Below are positions 31,801 through 39,589 of a DNA stretch of 64,000 nt, piece after piece. Below the pieces are notes generated by a model, which was not told the DNA's origin, did no database searches, and was given only the letters and a program-made list of their open reading frames with translations. Source of the DNA: Mantis religiosa (taxonomy: Eukaryota; Arthropoda; Insecta; Mantodea; Mantidae); contig CM060955.1 in NCBI GenBank assembly GCA_030765055.1, positions 158,943,243 to 159,007,242 on the forward strand. The letters run 5' to 3'. Numbering within the stretch: position 1 is the stretch's first letter; every line of letters starts with the position of its first letter. Made by a program: the position numbers and the translations under genes.

Positions 31801-32221
31801 GCCTTCTGTACTTGCTGCAGAGCTGGTTCCAGTGAAGATCCGTGGCGTGGCTGGAGGTTACATATTCGCTGCCAATGACTTAACACAGTTTGCTGCAGCC
31901 AAACTTTATCCTTGGCTTGAGGATACCATGGGAGCTCATGGAGTCTTCTTCCTGTTTGGTGTCAATGCCATGATATGTACCATCTTTGCACTGCTTTTCT
32001 TGCCTGAAACACAGGGCAAGTCCCTAGTGCAGATTGAGGAATACTTCCGAGGAAACAATTTCCTCTGGTTCACAAGAGAGAAAAATCCCATTTACGATGG
32101 CACCAGAGTCAAGTACATTGAGATGAAGCAAACGGGCAAGCAGACGTATGCAGCAGAAACTGCTTGTCATGAAGAAAATGAACACAAGAGTTTAAACACA
32201 ACTTGCTCAGTGAGTGCGTAG
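19818..32221 (+). CDS. Facilitated trehalose transporter Tret1-like (MFS sugar transporter), whole spliced CDS
   Basis: Six coding segments join in frame: 19818-19825 (or 16986-16993), 24657-24804, 27092-27227, 27699-27907, 29940-30212, 31292-32221. Phases agree at every junction. The product is about 567 residues (about 545 if started at the internal ATG 24715), near the usual size for the family, with twelve hydrophobic segments expected in the plasma membrane. Family marks are DRWGRR in the loop after helix 2, PESPAWL after helix 6, PVKIRG after helix 10 and LPETQGKSL after helix 12. Tret1-type proteins move trehalose, the insect blood sugar, or other sugars down their gradient. The usual QQ-G-N motif of helix 7 is changed to FQIFTGTILVVFY, so the substrate is uncertain. 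The first-exon link is inferred; the other five are firm. Confidence 0.8.
20140..21370 (-). mobile_element. LINE reverse-transcriptase 3' half, degraded
   Basis: The minus-strand translation in several frames gives VADDLVAGA (degenerate YADD region), then WSLRINVNETKIMVF and NAFNYLGVRLSNKGG. A long C-terminal region follows (GLPRASPNGVTQAELG, ending in a zinc-knuckle-like CPLCHQRDKEWHFLLEC). This order is that of the RT tail of non-LTR retrotransposons; the clade is not clear. It lacks the 5' half and carries stops and frameshifts. It sits in intron 1 of the transporter, in antisense. Confidence 0.7.
21380..21980. other. Non-coding intronic stretch
   Basis: No recognisable gene or repeat. 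AT-rich. Confidence 0.4.
21985..22375 (+). mobile_element. SINE family 1, plus-strand copy with ~3 body units
   Basis: A reduced tRNA-like head (GGTGTGGTGGTAGCGAGTCT, B box lost) precedes body units with TGAATTTCTGG, CTCTAAGCTC, TTTGAACATCATTTCAT and GTTGGAGG. It is opposite in orientation to the array at 17655-19165. Confidence 0.75.
22380..23400. other. Non-coding intronic stretch
   Basis: No gene. About 22990-23110 (GGGAAAGTTCTCC, GACTTTTGTATAATCAG) faintly resembles the duplicated intronic segment at 24145-24290. Confidence 0.35.
23405..23995 (+). mobile_element. SINE family 1, plus-strand copy with ~5 body units
   Basis: The head with AGAGGTACCGAATCTCGG and CAGGGTGA is followed by about five body units. 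Anchors AACG at 23557, 23663, 23769, 23877 and 23991 give periods of 106, 106, 108 and 114 bp. The 106-bp units lack two bases of the usual GACTTAACG word, showing local homogenisation separate from the 17.7-kb array. Confidence 0.8.
24145..24290 (+). repeat. Duplicated intronic segment
   Basis: CATATTTAAGATATTTTC, GAAAAATGAAACTCATATCC, TTTTCTGGGAAAAG and GGTGACTTTTGCATAACTT align with 17305-17440 and 11205-11330. It marks the likely far end of promoter block B. Confidence 0.5.
24657..24804 (+). CDS. Tret1-like exon 2 (N-terminal cytoplasmic segment)
   Basis: An excellent pyrimidine tract precedes the acceptor (TTCTTGTTTAGCAG), with possible splice at 24653/24654 or 24656/24657; both keep the same frame. 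The exon codes a polar N-terminal tail with EKGEALVLNTD, then MNKSNLRDEDDNKPKTERW, ending VAHQ at donor GTAAAT (24805). Internal ATGs at 24715 and 24721 could serve as starts if the mini-exons are not used. Entry phase 2, exit phase 0. Confidence 0.7.
25000..25555. other. Intronic non-coding stretch
   Basis: Nothing recognised apart from a short GAGACAGAGACAGAG low-complexity run near 25005. Confidence 0.4.
25560..25895 (+). pseudogene. IS630-like transposase N-terminal relic
   Basis: From the ATG at 25560 the translation has LKSGEQRMIVHCFAVFKERN, a stop after RMEQ, then TSGKSRKCKQRVEKHDDF and LRDKVHDYFF in shifted frames. It is the same family as the longer copy at 40032-40700 (LQTGEKRIVLHVFNALIEKN, IPGKSRNKQKRV). 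The helix-turn-helix part is present and the catalytic part is missing. It lies in the intron between exons 2 and 3 of the transporter. Confidence 0.6.
25960..26460. other. Intronic non-coding stretch
   Basis: Contains repeated GCGAAAT/GCGATA words near 26130-26195 that look like subterminal repeats of a DNA transposon, but no ends are identified. Confidence 0.3.
26466..26690 (+). mobile_element. SINE family 1, well-preserved single copy
   Basis: The head has GCCTCGGTAACGTGGTGGTA (A box) and GAGGTCCCGAGTTCAAATCT (B box). One body unit follows with GGATAAGG, CCCTTATCC, CTCTAAGCTCTATAG and CGTCCGATATGA. It is useful as a near-consensus copy. Confidence 0.85.
27092..27227 (+). CDS. Tret1-like exon 3 (helix 1 and first extracellular loop)
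   Basis: Starts after ...GACAG (weak pyrimidine tract) with ALIVTAVLLYGACLGATMGY, the first membrane helix. It continues with PAILLPQL and an extracellular loop carrying an N-D-S glycosylation sequon. It ends TGSWI plus one base at donor GTAAGT (27228). The helix-1 pattern and the SWI ending are standard in Tret1-type transporters. Entry phase 0, exit phase 1. Confidence 0.85.
27699..27907 (+). CDS. Tret1-like exon 4 (helices 2-4, DRWGRR loop)
   Basis: Joined to exon 3 the junction reads SWI-ASLQSAVSPVGGIAGG, the expected second helix. MDRWGRRFTMRLG is the conserved cytoplasmic loop 2-3 motif of MFS sugar porters. The next helices contain PLLMGYLVLSVADSHLVVLL and GRFVTGLAAGFQAATST. Acceptor TTGCAG (27698), donor GTAAGC (27908). 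Exit phase 0. Confidence 0.9.
27970..28690. other. Intronic non-coding stretch
   Basis: No gene or classified element recognised. Confidence 0.4.
28698..29381. mobile_element. Foldback element made of two inverted tRNA-like SINE copies
   Basis: The outer words GATGAGTAGAGTCAGACTG (28698) and its inverse (to 29381) open two long arms. The arms include tRNA-like heads: on the right arm CCTCAGTGGTTTAGAGCAAC (A box) and GTGATTCAAATCCCGG (B box), with the same head inverted on the left arm. The arms continue inward to near-perfect inversion around 29147/29189. A family-1 SINE splits the left arm. Confidence 0.75.
28844..29082 (-). mobile_element. SINE family 1 nested in the foldback element
   Basis: Minus-strand copy with a complete head (GAGATTCGAACTCGGGAG inverted B box) and body. 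The 13-bp word AACTGACTCGTAT at 28831-28843 and 29083-29095 is a clear target-site duplication. Confidence 0.9.
29940..30212 (+). CDS. Tret1-like exon 5 (helices 5-6, PESPAWL)
   Basis: Begins after TTTTGCAG with VLLSEVATPRLRGLYASG. This is the helix 4-5 loop with the conserved E-RG pair. Hydrophobic segments follow (YVSFSVGVLLVYALG; VVIALLPLLSLIAFVFV). The sugar-porter signature PESPAWLVRNN comes next and the exon ends LRGNGNEKQ at donor GTGAGG (30213). It is 91 codons, phase 0 on both sides. Confidence 0.9.
30748..30876. repeat. ~55-bp imperfect inverted repeat in intron
   Basis: TTTTCCCAAACTATTAAACC and CCATTTAATTGTTTTAATA are inverted as TATTAAAACAATTAAAT and GATTTAATAGTTTGGGAAAA, with a ~17-bp spacer. 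No coding role is visible. Confidence 0.7.
30890..31165 (+). pseudogene. hAT transposase C-terminal relic
   Basis: EITAYLNDDLSPPLCSALHY is followed, after a poly-A-rich gap, by IPLATVFSERLFNIVGLICD and RKRSRLDPERAKMLVLL. The SERLF-G-RSRL-PE-A-L pattern is the hAT-family dimerisation region at the end of the transposase. Only this end is present, in the last transporter intron, sense orientation. Confidence 0.7.
31292..32221 (+). CDS. Tret1-like exon 6 (central loop, helices 7-12, C-terminus)
   Basis: The last coding exon has 309 codons plus TAG at 32219-32221. It opens with the charged cytoplasmic loop (ARRELEELVSSIHSEKKED), then helix 7 (YNLFQIFTGTILVVFYAV) and five further hydrophobic segments. 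AELVPVKIRGVAGGY marks the loop after helix 10 and LPETQGKSLVQIEEYFRG the cytoplasmic end of helix 12. The C-terminal tail is hydrophilic and about 60 residues long. Acceptor TTTCAG (31291). Loss of the helix 7 QQ and N residues is a real departure from glucose-type porters. Confidence 0.92.
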   Translation, partial: ARRELEELVSSIHSEKKEDHLESGICEEETLEPPKHPLRILTSAALLKPFFIAHVYNLFQIFTGTILVVFYAVPMVAQMSDDLDSYAVAQMTALVRLIFVAVASTFLFVINRRTHAIASGAACAVAAMALAVFLYASETVESLSQQVKMWVTIALILAFIAANTCGFLSLPSVLAAELVPVKIRGVAGGYIFAANDLTQFAAAKLYPWLEDTMGAHGVFFLFGVNAMICTIFALLFLPETQGKSLVQIEEYFRGNNFLWFTREKNPIYDGTRVKYIEMKQTGKQTYAAETACHEENEHKSLNTTCSVSA

Positions 32222-32525
32222 TGCTTATGAAATGGGCACCAAAGAGGCTCTCTAACGACTTCATACATAAATTATATAGTGAATATGGTACTCGGTACCA
32301 TTGTGTATTTATATAGTGTACTGGTACAATTTTAATGTTATTTATTATATTCTGTGTGCATCATATTTGCTGTGCAAATATCTGCACGTTTAACTGTGAT
32401 ATTAGATATAAGATACCCAATAGTTCAATGTAGATTTTCCGTTAAAAGCAACATAATATCCAAGTATGTTTATACACATAACTAAACTGTTGTACATTGT
32501 AATAAAAATAAACCAATTTTTATAT
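32222..32525 (+). other. Probable 3' UTR of the Tret1-like gene
   Basis: AT-rich sequence after the stop codon without further ORFs. The polyadenylation word at 32501 gives a likely mRNA end near 32520. Confidence 0.5.
32501..32506 (+). terminator. AATAAA polyadenylation signal
   Basis: Canonical hexamer 280 bp after the transporter stop codon; the first strong candidate downstream. Confidence 0.5.
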
Positions 32526-32529
32526 GACA

Positions 32530-33295
32530 ACAATATTAATATGTTCAAATCCTACCTATTCATATTATTTTACCAGGTGACAAGACTTCTAGCTTCTGCA
32601 CTTGAAACTTCAGAAGAACGCAGTACCCAGGACATTAGTTATGTATCAAGCACATTGAAATGTTTGTGCTGTGACATACAACAGCTTTAGTAAAAGCACT
32701 TAAATAAAATACACATGCTATACAACTATAAAAGGTACAGCTTGTCTGAAAAATGAATGCAGTGGATGCTTATGAAAAACAAATACGAAGTATTAAGTTA
32801 ACATTCCCTGTAACACTTGGCAATACTGAGATGTACTTGCATCCATTACAGTGGATGGGTTCGAATTAATTCAAAATGTAAACACTGCTGCTAGAAGTCG
32901 CACATTCATAAAATAAAAAGCTAATATTTAATGTTATTTTGGTAAAGAAGAGAAATGTAGCGGTCTAATTCCGTTAAATTATGCTACAGCAACGCAGTGG
33001 GGAAAAGTGGATGAACTGTACATAATATAGTGAGAGAGGTTCAAATTTCAAAGCATATGGGAGAAACATTTACAACACCTGGTAAACATTGCCCAGTTTC
33101 GAATGGTACAAACTCGATGAGTTTGAAAAATGTGTTGTGCGCAGAACTTTTCTCAAGTTTTACTAACAGAGAAGAGAATTTTTTTTTACACTACATAAAC
33201 TCGTGAATGTTGATGAAGAAAAGATCACTTTTGAAGGTAGGACACATTTTGGAGAGTACTTAAAGGAATGGAATATCTTAAAACTATTTGTAGTA
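32530..33295. other. Intergenic non-coding stretch
   Basis: Nothing recognised. Confidence 0.4.
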
Positions 33296-33299
33296 TATT

Positions 33300-33605
33300 A
33301 AATTTTAGATGAGTCGTATTGTTTACACATCTGCTTCACTTTCGTACCTATTTTGAGGACATGTTTCGCAAATCATCGTTTGCATCTACGGCTCTTATGC
33401 GACTCGCTTCACTGTGGTCTTCCAATACAGTTAAATCTCGATATATTGAAGTGACGTTAAGTCAAGAGGAACATGCGAAAGTTAGATCCTTTTTGAGTCG
33501 CATAAGAGCCGTAGATGCAAACGATGATTTACGAAACATGTCCTCAAAATAGGTACGAAAGTGAAGCAGATGTGTAAAAAATACGACTCATCTAAAATTT
33601 AATAA
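33300..33605. repeat. Inverted pair of PLE tails (family B)
   Basis: The arms 33300-33412 and 33497-33605 are inverted copies with GATGAGTCGTATT, ACACATCTGCTTCACTTTCG, GAGGACATGTTTCGC and GCAAACGATGATTT. These are the terminal region of the PLE whose coding end is visible at 53500-53640. The + arm still codes VDANDDLRNMSSK, the end of the PLE protein. The two tails are back to back around an 85-bp spacer. Confidence 0.75.
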
Positions 33606-33654
33606 TTTTTCGCTTCACTGTGGTGTTCCAATACAGTTAAATCTCAATATATTT

Positions 33655-33775
33655 GTAGTCTGTTTATTGACACTTTATCACTTACATTTTTATATCAGAA
33701 GCCATCACTTCCAAAACTAGTCCTTCGATAATATAAAAATGTAAGTGATGAAGTGTCAATAAACCGACTACAAAT
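33655..33775. repeat. Inverted pair of short PLE tail pieces (family C)
   Basis: TTTATTGACACTTTATCACTT is inverted near 33737-33772, around a centre that contains AAAACTAGTCCTTC. The same words flank the PLE at 54240-55870 (TTTATTGACACTCGCCACTT, AGACTAGTTTC). Confidence 0.65.
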
Positions 33776-33789
33776 AGTTTTCAATTTCA

Positions 33790-34970
33790 ATGTCACTGTT
33801 ACTAAATTCCTCCAATAACAAATTATTGAATTATTGATTTTGCAAGAAAAAATATGTTGTATTACACACAATACGCTGATGTTTTGATGGTCAGACTATA
33901 TCAAACTATATTCCTACCTTCTGACCTCTCTAAATTGAGCCATGCTGCAGCAACGACCTCCCCAAACTGCATTCATTTGTCAGACAGGTAATATAGTCAC
34001 TCATTTGTTGACATTCTCACAGTTGTCTACATCCTACACTATGGCTGCAACAATGAGATGCAGATGTAGATGGCAGTCCTTATAGCAAGCACGTTCCTAA
34101 ATAAGCTTGTAACTGGAAAAACTGGGTAATATACCAAGCAAATATCAGATTACTTAAAGTATAAACTTGAAAGAAGCGTAGAGACAGATTACTTCCCTAG
34201 TTGTGGTTAAAAGGCTAACTTACACATTCAGAGGTCATGAATTTGATTCCCATCTGAAGTAGTAGTAATAGCACAACTATGGTTTGGTTATTAATGCAGC
34301 TTGAGGTTGGGAATGTTTAAGTAACACAAACATTAACATAAAACTGTAAAAAGTGAACATCATAGCTGTTGAGCAACTGTTCCAGAAGTAAAAAGTAGCC
34401 TTAGATGTTAAAGACTACATATGAATGGTACACAATATAATACAGGCTTGCAATTTGACTTTTCACAACTGCATGTGTTTAAGTGAGGTAGTACCTCAAA
34501 TAGACATGGTCTGTGCAAGCTATAAAGGTTTACTTTGTCCTTACTGTGAAGGGGAAGCCATTAAGATACCAACTGTCAAAATATCTGCACTTCCAAATCT
34601 AACACCCTGTGTATACTCTATGCAGCCTTCAAGTTTTTACGGATGTCAACATTATGCTATACAGAACTTTCAGAGTCCTGTGCCATGGCGTAGTGAGCTA
34701 GAGCATTGTGCTTTAGTTCCCTGCCACAGAATGCACCCATGATCTATCACACCTCTAACGGGAGGGGGGGGGGGGGGAGGGTTGCAGATTTTAACTACTG
34801 GGTATAGGAGCACTGGCCACTCATTTTCATGAGGAGATTGAGGAGCTATGCTAGGCAACGAACTCTATTCTAGAAAGCCAAGTTTCTGGCTGGGGTGCTG
34901 CGATGCTGACCACATCTCCTCCCTATCGGTTAATCGCCCACATTTATTATTATTTTTTTCTTTTTTGCAA
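33790..34970. other. Intergenic non-coding stretch with G14 run
   Basis: No gene. A run of 14 G (34764-34777) lies next to a possible tRNA-like relic (TGGCGTAGTGAGCTAGAGCA near 34687). Confidence 0.4.
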
Positions 34971-34974
34971 TTTA

Positions 34975-35200
34975 TGTCCTACAACATTAAGCCATATTGG
35001 ACGATGATTGAAATTGCTGAAATGATGCTCAAATGAGCCGGGGTCCATGGAGCTTAGAGTTACCCAACATTTGTCTTTCAGGATAAGGGAAAACCCCGGA
35101 AAAAGCCTTATCCAGGTAACTTGCCCTGACCGAGATTCGAACTTGGGACCTCTTGAACATGAGACAGAAATGCTACCATCTACGCTACAGAGGCGGGCAC
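34975..35200 (-). mobile_element. SINE family 1, single copy
   Basis: Minus-strand copy with complete body and head (GAGATTCGAACTTGGGAC inverted B box, GCTACAGAGGCGGGC inverted A-box end). Confidence 0.85.
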
Positions 35201-35204
35201 CCAC

Positions 35205-36560
35205 CTTACATATGTGAGCAGCAACTGTCTTGATAGATTCTGATCCACTAGTAGTCCGTTACATGATGGATTGCATCATGTTTACAACTTTCAGAGCAAG
35301 TAAACAAGTGAAATATTAATGGAAATAGCTCATTATAACATTATTTATTTGATGTATTAAAGTAATAAAAGGGGTTGAATAAATACTGTAAATCAACTCC
35401 CAAAGCATACATGAGTAGAGTGAAAGATATAGGTAACAGTTACGAGTATCACCTGACCACAGAGTACATCATGTGTGTGTTGGCAGTGTTTATGTGTATA
35501 CCCACTTTAAACCTGGAGGGATTGTAAATAAATATTCATCAGAGCTGCTGCCAGAAAAATCTCAACAGCAGTAGGAGGACTATATTGCATTTAACGGCTG
35601 GTGCTGTCTTGTAAATCAAGACTTATACAGACTTATTTATATGAAAAATCAGACCCTGAAAGCTTCCTCGCTTTGAACCGAATATTCTTTGCTTAAAACT
35701 ACTTTGTACTTTCTTACATCACTAATGGTTTCCATGACGACTTTAGGGATCTAAGTTGCTAAGTATCATTTCTCAAAGTGTTAACATTCTGACAAGCAAC
35801 TGTTTTAGATAACATGCACTAACAAAATTTAAAAGTGACATTGGCTCAATACTCTTTCAAATAGAAAATCAAATATTAGTGTTTTCACTACATTTCTCCA
35901 ACTTAGAGATTAACTTTAATGCCTTTTTTGGGATGCGATACAAATACTTCCCCTATTGAACATAAGCAAGTAGTGGAGAAAGTAAAAGTATGACTTATTC
36001 ATTAATTTTCAATAATCATGCCAGTATTTATTACATTTTGTCAGTGCACGAGAAAATATCTCTTTAGAAATATTAAGTCTTGAAACCAAGTGTCTGCAGC
36101 TTTTACTTGTACAGTGAAAACTGGTTTACCCAGAGGGAGTTACTGGTCAGTCGGTGAATTAAATCTTGTTTTGAAAGAGTGCAACTGAACCATATGTCAG
36201 CACTTAACATCACATTGTATTTAATATGAACCTGTGTTGCAGATTCTTAATGAGTAAGGACTATGATACAATGAAGCATAAAACTAATATCACTTTGAAT
36301 TTAACTAGTACTCCATGCTTCATATATTGCTAGTGTTTACCTAGAATGCATTTCGGTAGGAACTTCATAACATCCTCAGCTAATGCTGTGGATGTTAGGA
36401 TGGTCCTAAAGAAAGGCGTTCCAAAGAGTGACTCAAAATTATATTATATTATATAATATATTATATATATTACATATATTGCAGAATTAAGTTTAAGTGT
36501 GGAACTCTTAAGTAGCACTAAAAAAATTCTACCTAAATGTGTAAGCTATCAAAGATTAAT
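35205..36560. other. Intergenic non-coding stretch
   Basis: No gene. It contains an AT dinucleotide-like palindromic run around 36435-36480. Confidence 0.45.
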
Positions 36561-36564
36561 TAAA

Positions 36565-36645
36565 TTATAGATAAGTCGTATTTTTAACACAATCTTCACT
36601 TACATACCTATGCTGAGGACATGTTTTGGAACTATTACTAAAATT
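36565..36645 (-). repeat. PLE family B tail fragment
   Basis: On the minus strand, AAAACATGTCCTCAGCATAG and TACGACTTATCTATAATTTAA match the family B tail at 53566-53635. It abuts the 3' end of the intact PLE and belongs to a separate copy. Confidence 0.65.
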
Positions 36646-36705
36646 AGGCAAGTGAGTCAACCTTGTATATACTTTTCTCCACTTACAAGTTTTTTATGAA
36701 GACTA
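36640..36705 (-). repeat. PLE family A terminal segment, inverted copy at 42165-42215
   Basis: GTGGAGAAAAGTATATACAA and GGTTGACTCACTTGCCTAAT, read on the minus strand here, recur in the + orientation at 42170-42215. PLEs are known to carry such pseudo-LTR segments at either end and in either orientation. Confidence 0.65.
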
Positions 36706-36740
36706 GTTTCTGGGGACTTCTCCCCTATCGTCAGCTCTGT
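36697..36740 (-). ncRNA. Hammerhead-ribozyme-like motif overlapping the PLE stop codon
   Basis: On the minus strand: core CTGACGA (36734-36728), a 5-bp stem GGGGA/TCCCC with loop GAAG, then GAAAC-TA-GTC. In that last part A pairs with U and C with G across a two-base loop, and GTC is the cleavage triplet (cut predicted between 36701 and 36700). A short stem I (GAG/TTC) is possible. PLEs are known to carry small type I hammerheads of this form. One or two extra bases sit between the core and stem II, so activity is uncertain. Confidence 0.5.
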
Positions 36741-39027
36741 GGTAGACTGATGATGCATCCGGTGTCTGCATCTGGCTTGGTGTTGTGCTGCCATCTAACG
36801 TCCTGGTAAGTTTGATGACGTCATCTACGGCGGGAATTTCAAAATTCATCAAGAGGTCCTGTTTTTTCGTAATAAATATGTTTTCCCAAATCTGTAGTTC
36901 CAGAGGTTTCTTTGCCTGTTTGATCAGTTCTATTTCTTGTTTTATGTTGTGATTCTCAGACCAAAAGTGATGTGATACGGCCGACTTGTCCATTTGTTTG
37001 AATTTAATATTTCTGAAGTGTTCTTTCATTCTTGTTCCTAGATTCCTTTTGGTCTTACCAATGTATATCTTGTCACAATCCTGGCAACTCATTTGGTAAA
37101 TGCCTGATAATTGAGTTTTCGGTGTGCTATTTTTTAGAGGGTGGTTTAGTAAGTTGCGGATGTTGTGTTTGTTTTGAGGGGCTAATTTTATGTTGAAGCT
37201 CTTAAATATCTTTTCAAATTTTTTGAAGTATTTTGGATGAAATGTAAATTTTCCATATCTGGTATTTGGGTTTTCTAGTTTTTTTAACGTAGTAATGTCC
37301 TTTAAGTATTTGTTTCTTTTGTGTCTATAGATCAGTTTTTTGATGAAATTTGTGTTATAGTTGTTCAGTTCGGCAACCTGGTGTATGTGAGCGTACTCCT
37401 GTTCATATTCTGTTTTTGTTAGTGGAATGTTGATTAATCTGTGAACTAAACTATGGAATACTGCATATTGATGTTGTACTGGGTTGAATGGGTTGCATTT
37501 AATGTAATTGTCAACATGTGTTGCTTTTCGGTATATTCCAAATTGTAATCCTGTGGGTGTTCTAATGATTTTCAAATCTAGAAAAGGTAGCCATTCAACC
37601 TGCTCTACTTCAATGGTGAAAACTATGGATTTTTCTTGTAGGTTTAGCAGCTTTATAGCATCCTCGGTTAGTCTTCTAGGGACTATCGCAAACACATCGT
37701 CGACATATCTATGCCAACATTTGAAAATATGTGGAAAGGCTTTAGTAATGTGTGTTTCCAAATTACTCATGAACAGATTAGCTAGTAATGGTGAAAGAGG
37801 GTTACCCATGGCCAAGCCTGCTGTTTGTTGGAAGATCTTGCTGGAGAACGTGAAGCTGTTTTGTTCAATACATAGGGTGGTTAATTTGATGTATTCCTCT
37901 ATTTTATCATCTGCAACGTTGCTTTTGGATAACCAGCCTTTCATCAATTTTGGAATTTTTTCTACTGGTATGCTCGTGAATAGAGATCTGATATCAAAGG
38001 ACACCATCACCTCTTCAGTTTTTATAATTGTGTTTTCAATTTTCTTTACTAAATCAAATGAATTGTTTATGCTTAGAGATTCAAACTTGTCAAACTCTTC
38101 CAACAACCATTTTGCCAGTTTGTAAGTCGGGGCATCTATATTGTTAATAATGGGTCGCATGCTGTTGTCTGTCTTGTGAATCTTAGGTAGGCAGTATAAT
38201 TTTGGCAAATTAGGGTTGTTTACAATTATGCTATTTTTCATCTTATGTGGCACTACTGTATTTTCTTTAATTGCTTTTTTGGTGGTTTCTATGTATTTCC
38301 TTAAAGGGTTTTTGGTTAGGGTTGTATATTCTGGATTTTGTAGTAGATGTTCGACTCGCTGGTTGTAATCATTTCGGTCCATAATGACTACCGTATTTCC
38401 TTTGTCTGCTTTCAGATAAAAAACTGGTTTTTGGTTCAATGTTTGAATAGTTTCTTTGTAGTTATTTTCCTGTCCGAATGTCATCCCCTTTAGAATTTCT
38501 AAGCATTTTGATTTAACTAATGTTTTTTCGCTACCATTTTCCAAAAAGTTTGAGGTTATGGTGACGTCAGCGATGTAATCGTCTAAATTGCCCGAGTTGC
38601 CAACACAAGTTTTAAAACCTTTGTTTAGAAATTTTAACTCTGTTTCGATGAAAGCTTGGGAAGAGATGTTGACTACATTGTCTGGTGTTTCTGTGACACG
38701 GCGATACTGGTTGTGTGGGTTTCTCGTCGGTCTCCTTAAACATAATTTCCGTACTTTCGATTTAAGCATCTGTTTTTTATCTTTCATGTTTAATTTCAAA
38801 ATGTTGTGTAATTTTGTTTCGAAATGTGTCCAAATTATGTGTCCAAGTTCTTGAGATAGTTTCATGTGTAGGTAGTACGCTTCTATATTAATCTGTTGCA
38901 ACGTTGCGTATTGTTTAGATCTTTCGGAAATCATAGCTTTCTTTTCTAAACTTCGTTGTAGTTTACTGTGTTGTCGAATTTTATCCATTTCCGCAAGAAA
39001 TTTGGAGATAACCTTTCCCTGATGCAT
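36703..39027 (-). CDS. Penelope-like element reverse transcriptase with GIY-YIG endonuclease, intact ORF
   Basis: This 774-codon ORF has no interruption, the only complete transposon protein in the window. The N-terminal ~200 residues are basic and helical. The RT follows with LYCLPKIHKTDNSMRPIIN (about 278-296), VSFDIRSLFTSIP (catalytic Asp about 345), GNPLSPLLANLFMSNLE (408-424) and RYVDDVFAIV (Asp pair about 443-444). The C-terminal endonuclease has SGIYQMSCQDCDKIYIGKTK (641-660), then R-N-L-G-T-R-M-K-E-H and FWSENHNI. The enzyme would nick DNA and reverse-transcribe the element RNA in the nucleus. It is close to full length for PLEs, so the copy is probably recent. A tail of another PLE lies directly upstream (39040-39585), a tandem arrangement. 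Alternative starts cannot be excluded. Confidence 0.92.
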   Translation of the reverse strand: MHQGKVISKFLAEMDKIRQHSKLQRSLEKKAMISERSKQYATLQQINIEAYYLHMKLSQELGHIIWTHFETKLHNILKLNMKDKKQMLKSKVRKLCLRRPTRNPHNQYRRVTETPDNVVNISSQAFIETELKFLNKGFKTCVGNSGNLDDYIADVTITSNFLENGSEKTLVKSKCLEILKGMTFGQENNYKETIQTLNQKPVFYLKADKGNTVVIMDRNDYNQRVEHLLQNPEYTTLTKNPLRKYIETTKKAIKENTVVPHKMKNSIIVNNPNLPKLYCLPKIHKTDNSMRPIINNIDAPTYKLAKWLLEEFDKFESLSINNSFDLVKKIENTIIKTEEVMVSFDIRSLFTSIPVEKIPKLMKGWLSKSNVADDKIEEYIKLTTLCIEQNSFTFSSKIFQQTAGLAMGNPLSPLLANLFMSNLETHITKAFPHIFKCWHRYVDDVFAIVPRRLTEDAIKLLNLQEKSIVFTIEVEQVEWLPFLDLKIIRTPTGLQFGIYRKATHVDNYIKCNPFNPVQHQYAVFHSLVHRLINIPLTKTEYEQEYAHIHQVAELNNYNTNFIKKLIYRHKRNKYLKDITTLKKLENPNTRYGKFTFHPKYFKKFEKIFKSFNIKLAPQNKHNIRNLLNHPLKNSTPKTQLSGIYQMSCQDCDKIYIGKTKRNLGTRMKEHFRNIKFKQMDKSAVSHHFWSENHNIKQEIELIKQAKKPLELQIWENIFITKKQDLLMNFEIPAVDDVIKLTRTLDGSTTPSQMQTPDASSVYHRADDRGEVPRN

Positions 39028-39039
39028 ATGGTGATAAAT

Positions 39040-39585
39040 TTTATATTGGCCGAAATTTGCCTAATCTTGTTCGCATCATCAGGTCTACTGCGACTAGTTG
39101 ATCCAGTGGTGTGGGTAGTTCTGGAGTTGCTGCTGCCATCTGTTGATTTCGTGAGGATTCTAAATGTGAGATTGTCTTCTGGTGGGATTTCAAAATTCAT
39201 TAATTGGTTTTTATGCTTTTCTATGTACATGTTCTCCCAGATGACGAGCTCCCTATGCTTTTTTTACATAGTTTCGTAGTTTGGTGCTATCTTCAAATCT
39301 CATGATTTTCAGACCAGAAATGAGCAGCTATTGCCTGACTTGGGTATTGTTGTATCTCAGATGCCTGAAATGTTCTTTCTTCCTAGTGCCTATGTTTCTT
39401 TTTGCTTTACCTACATACATTTTTCACTGTCTTTACACTTTATCCTGTAAATGCCTAATTTTTCCTCTGGTTTTATCCTGTCTGTATTGTTGCTGTTAAG
39501 TAGGCTTTTTTATGTTATAATTGCTTTTGTTACCAGTGCTATATTATAGTCTTTGAATATTTTTTGGAACTATTTTTTTGGAAGT
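39040..39585 (-). pseudogene. PLE family B 3' end (GIY-YIG), degraded
   Basis: Minus-strand pieces include LGIYRIKCKDSEK and a readable end, KHKNQLMNFEIPPEDN followed by STDGSS and RPDDANKIRQISANI. It is the same family as 51837-53634 but with many frame breaks. Near its end CCTGATGATGCGAACAAG keeps the CTGATGA word of the hammerhead-like core. It is head-to-tail with the intact PLE. Confidence 0.7.
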
Positions 39586-39589
39586 TTAG

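Noticed and set aside
37508..38125. 205-codon + strand frame
   Set aside because: Antisense shadow of the intact Penelope-like ORF at 36703-39027; no independent signature.
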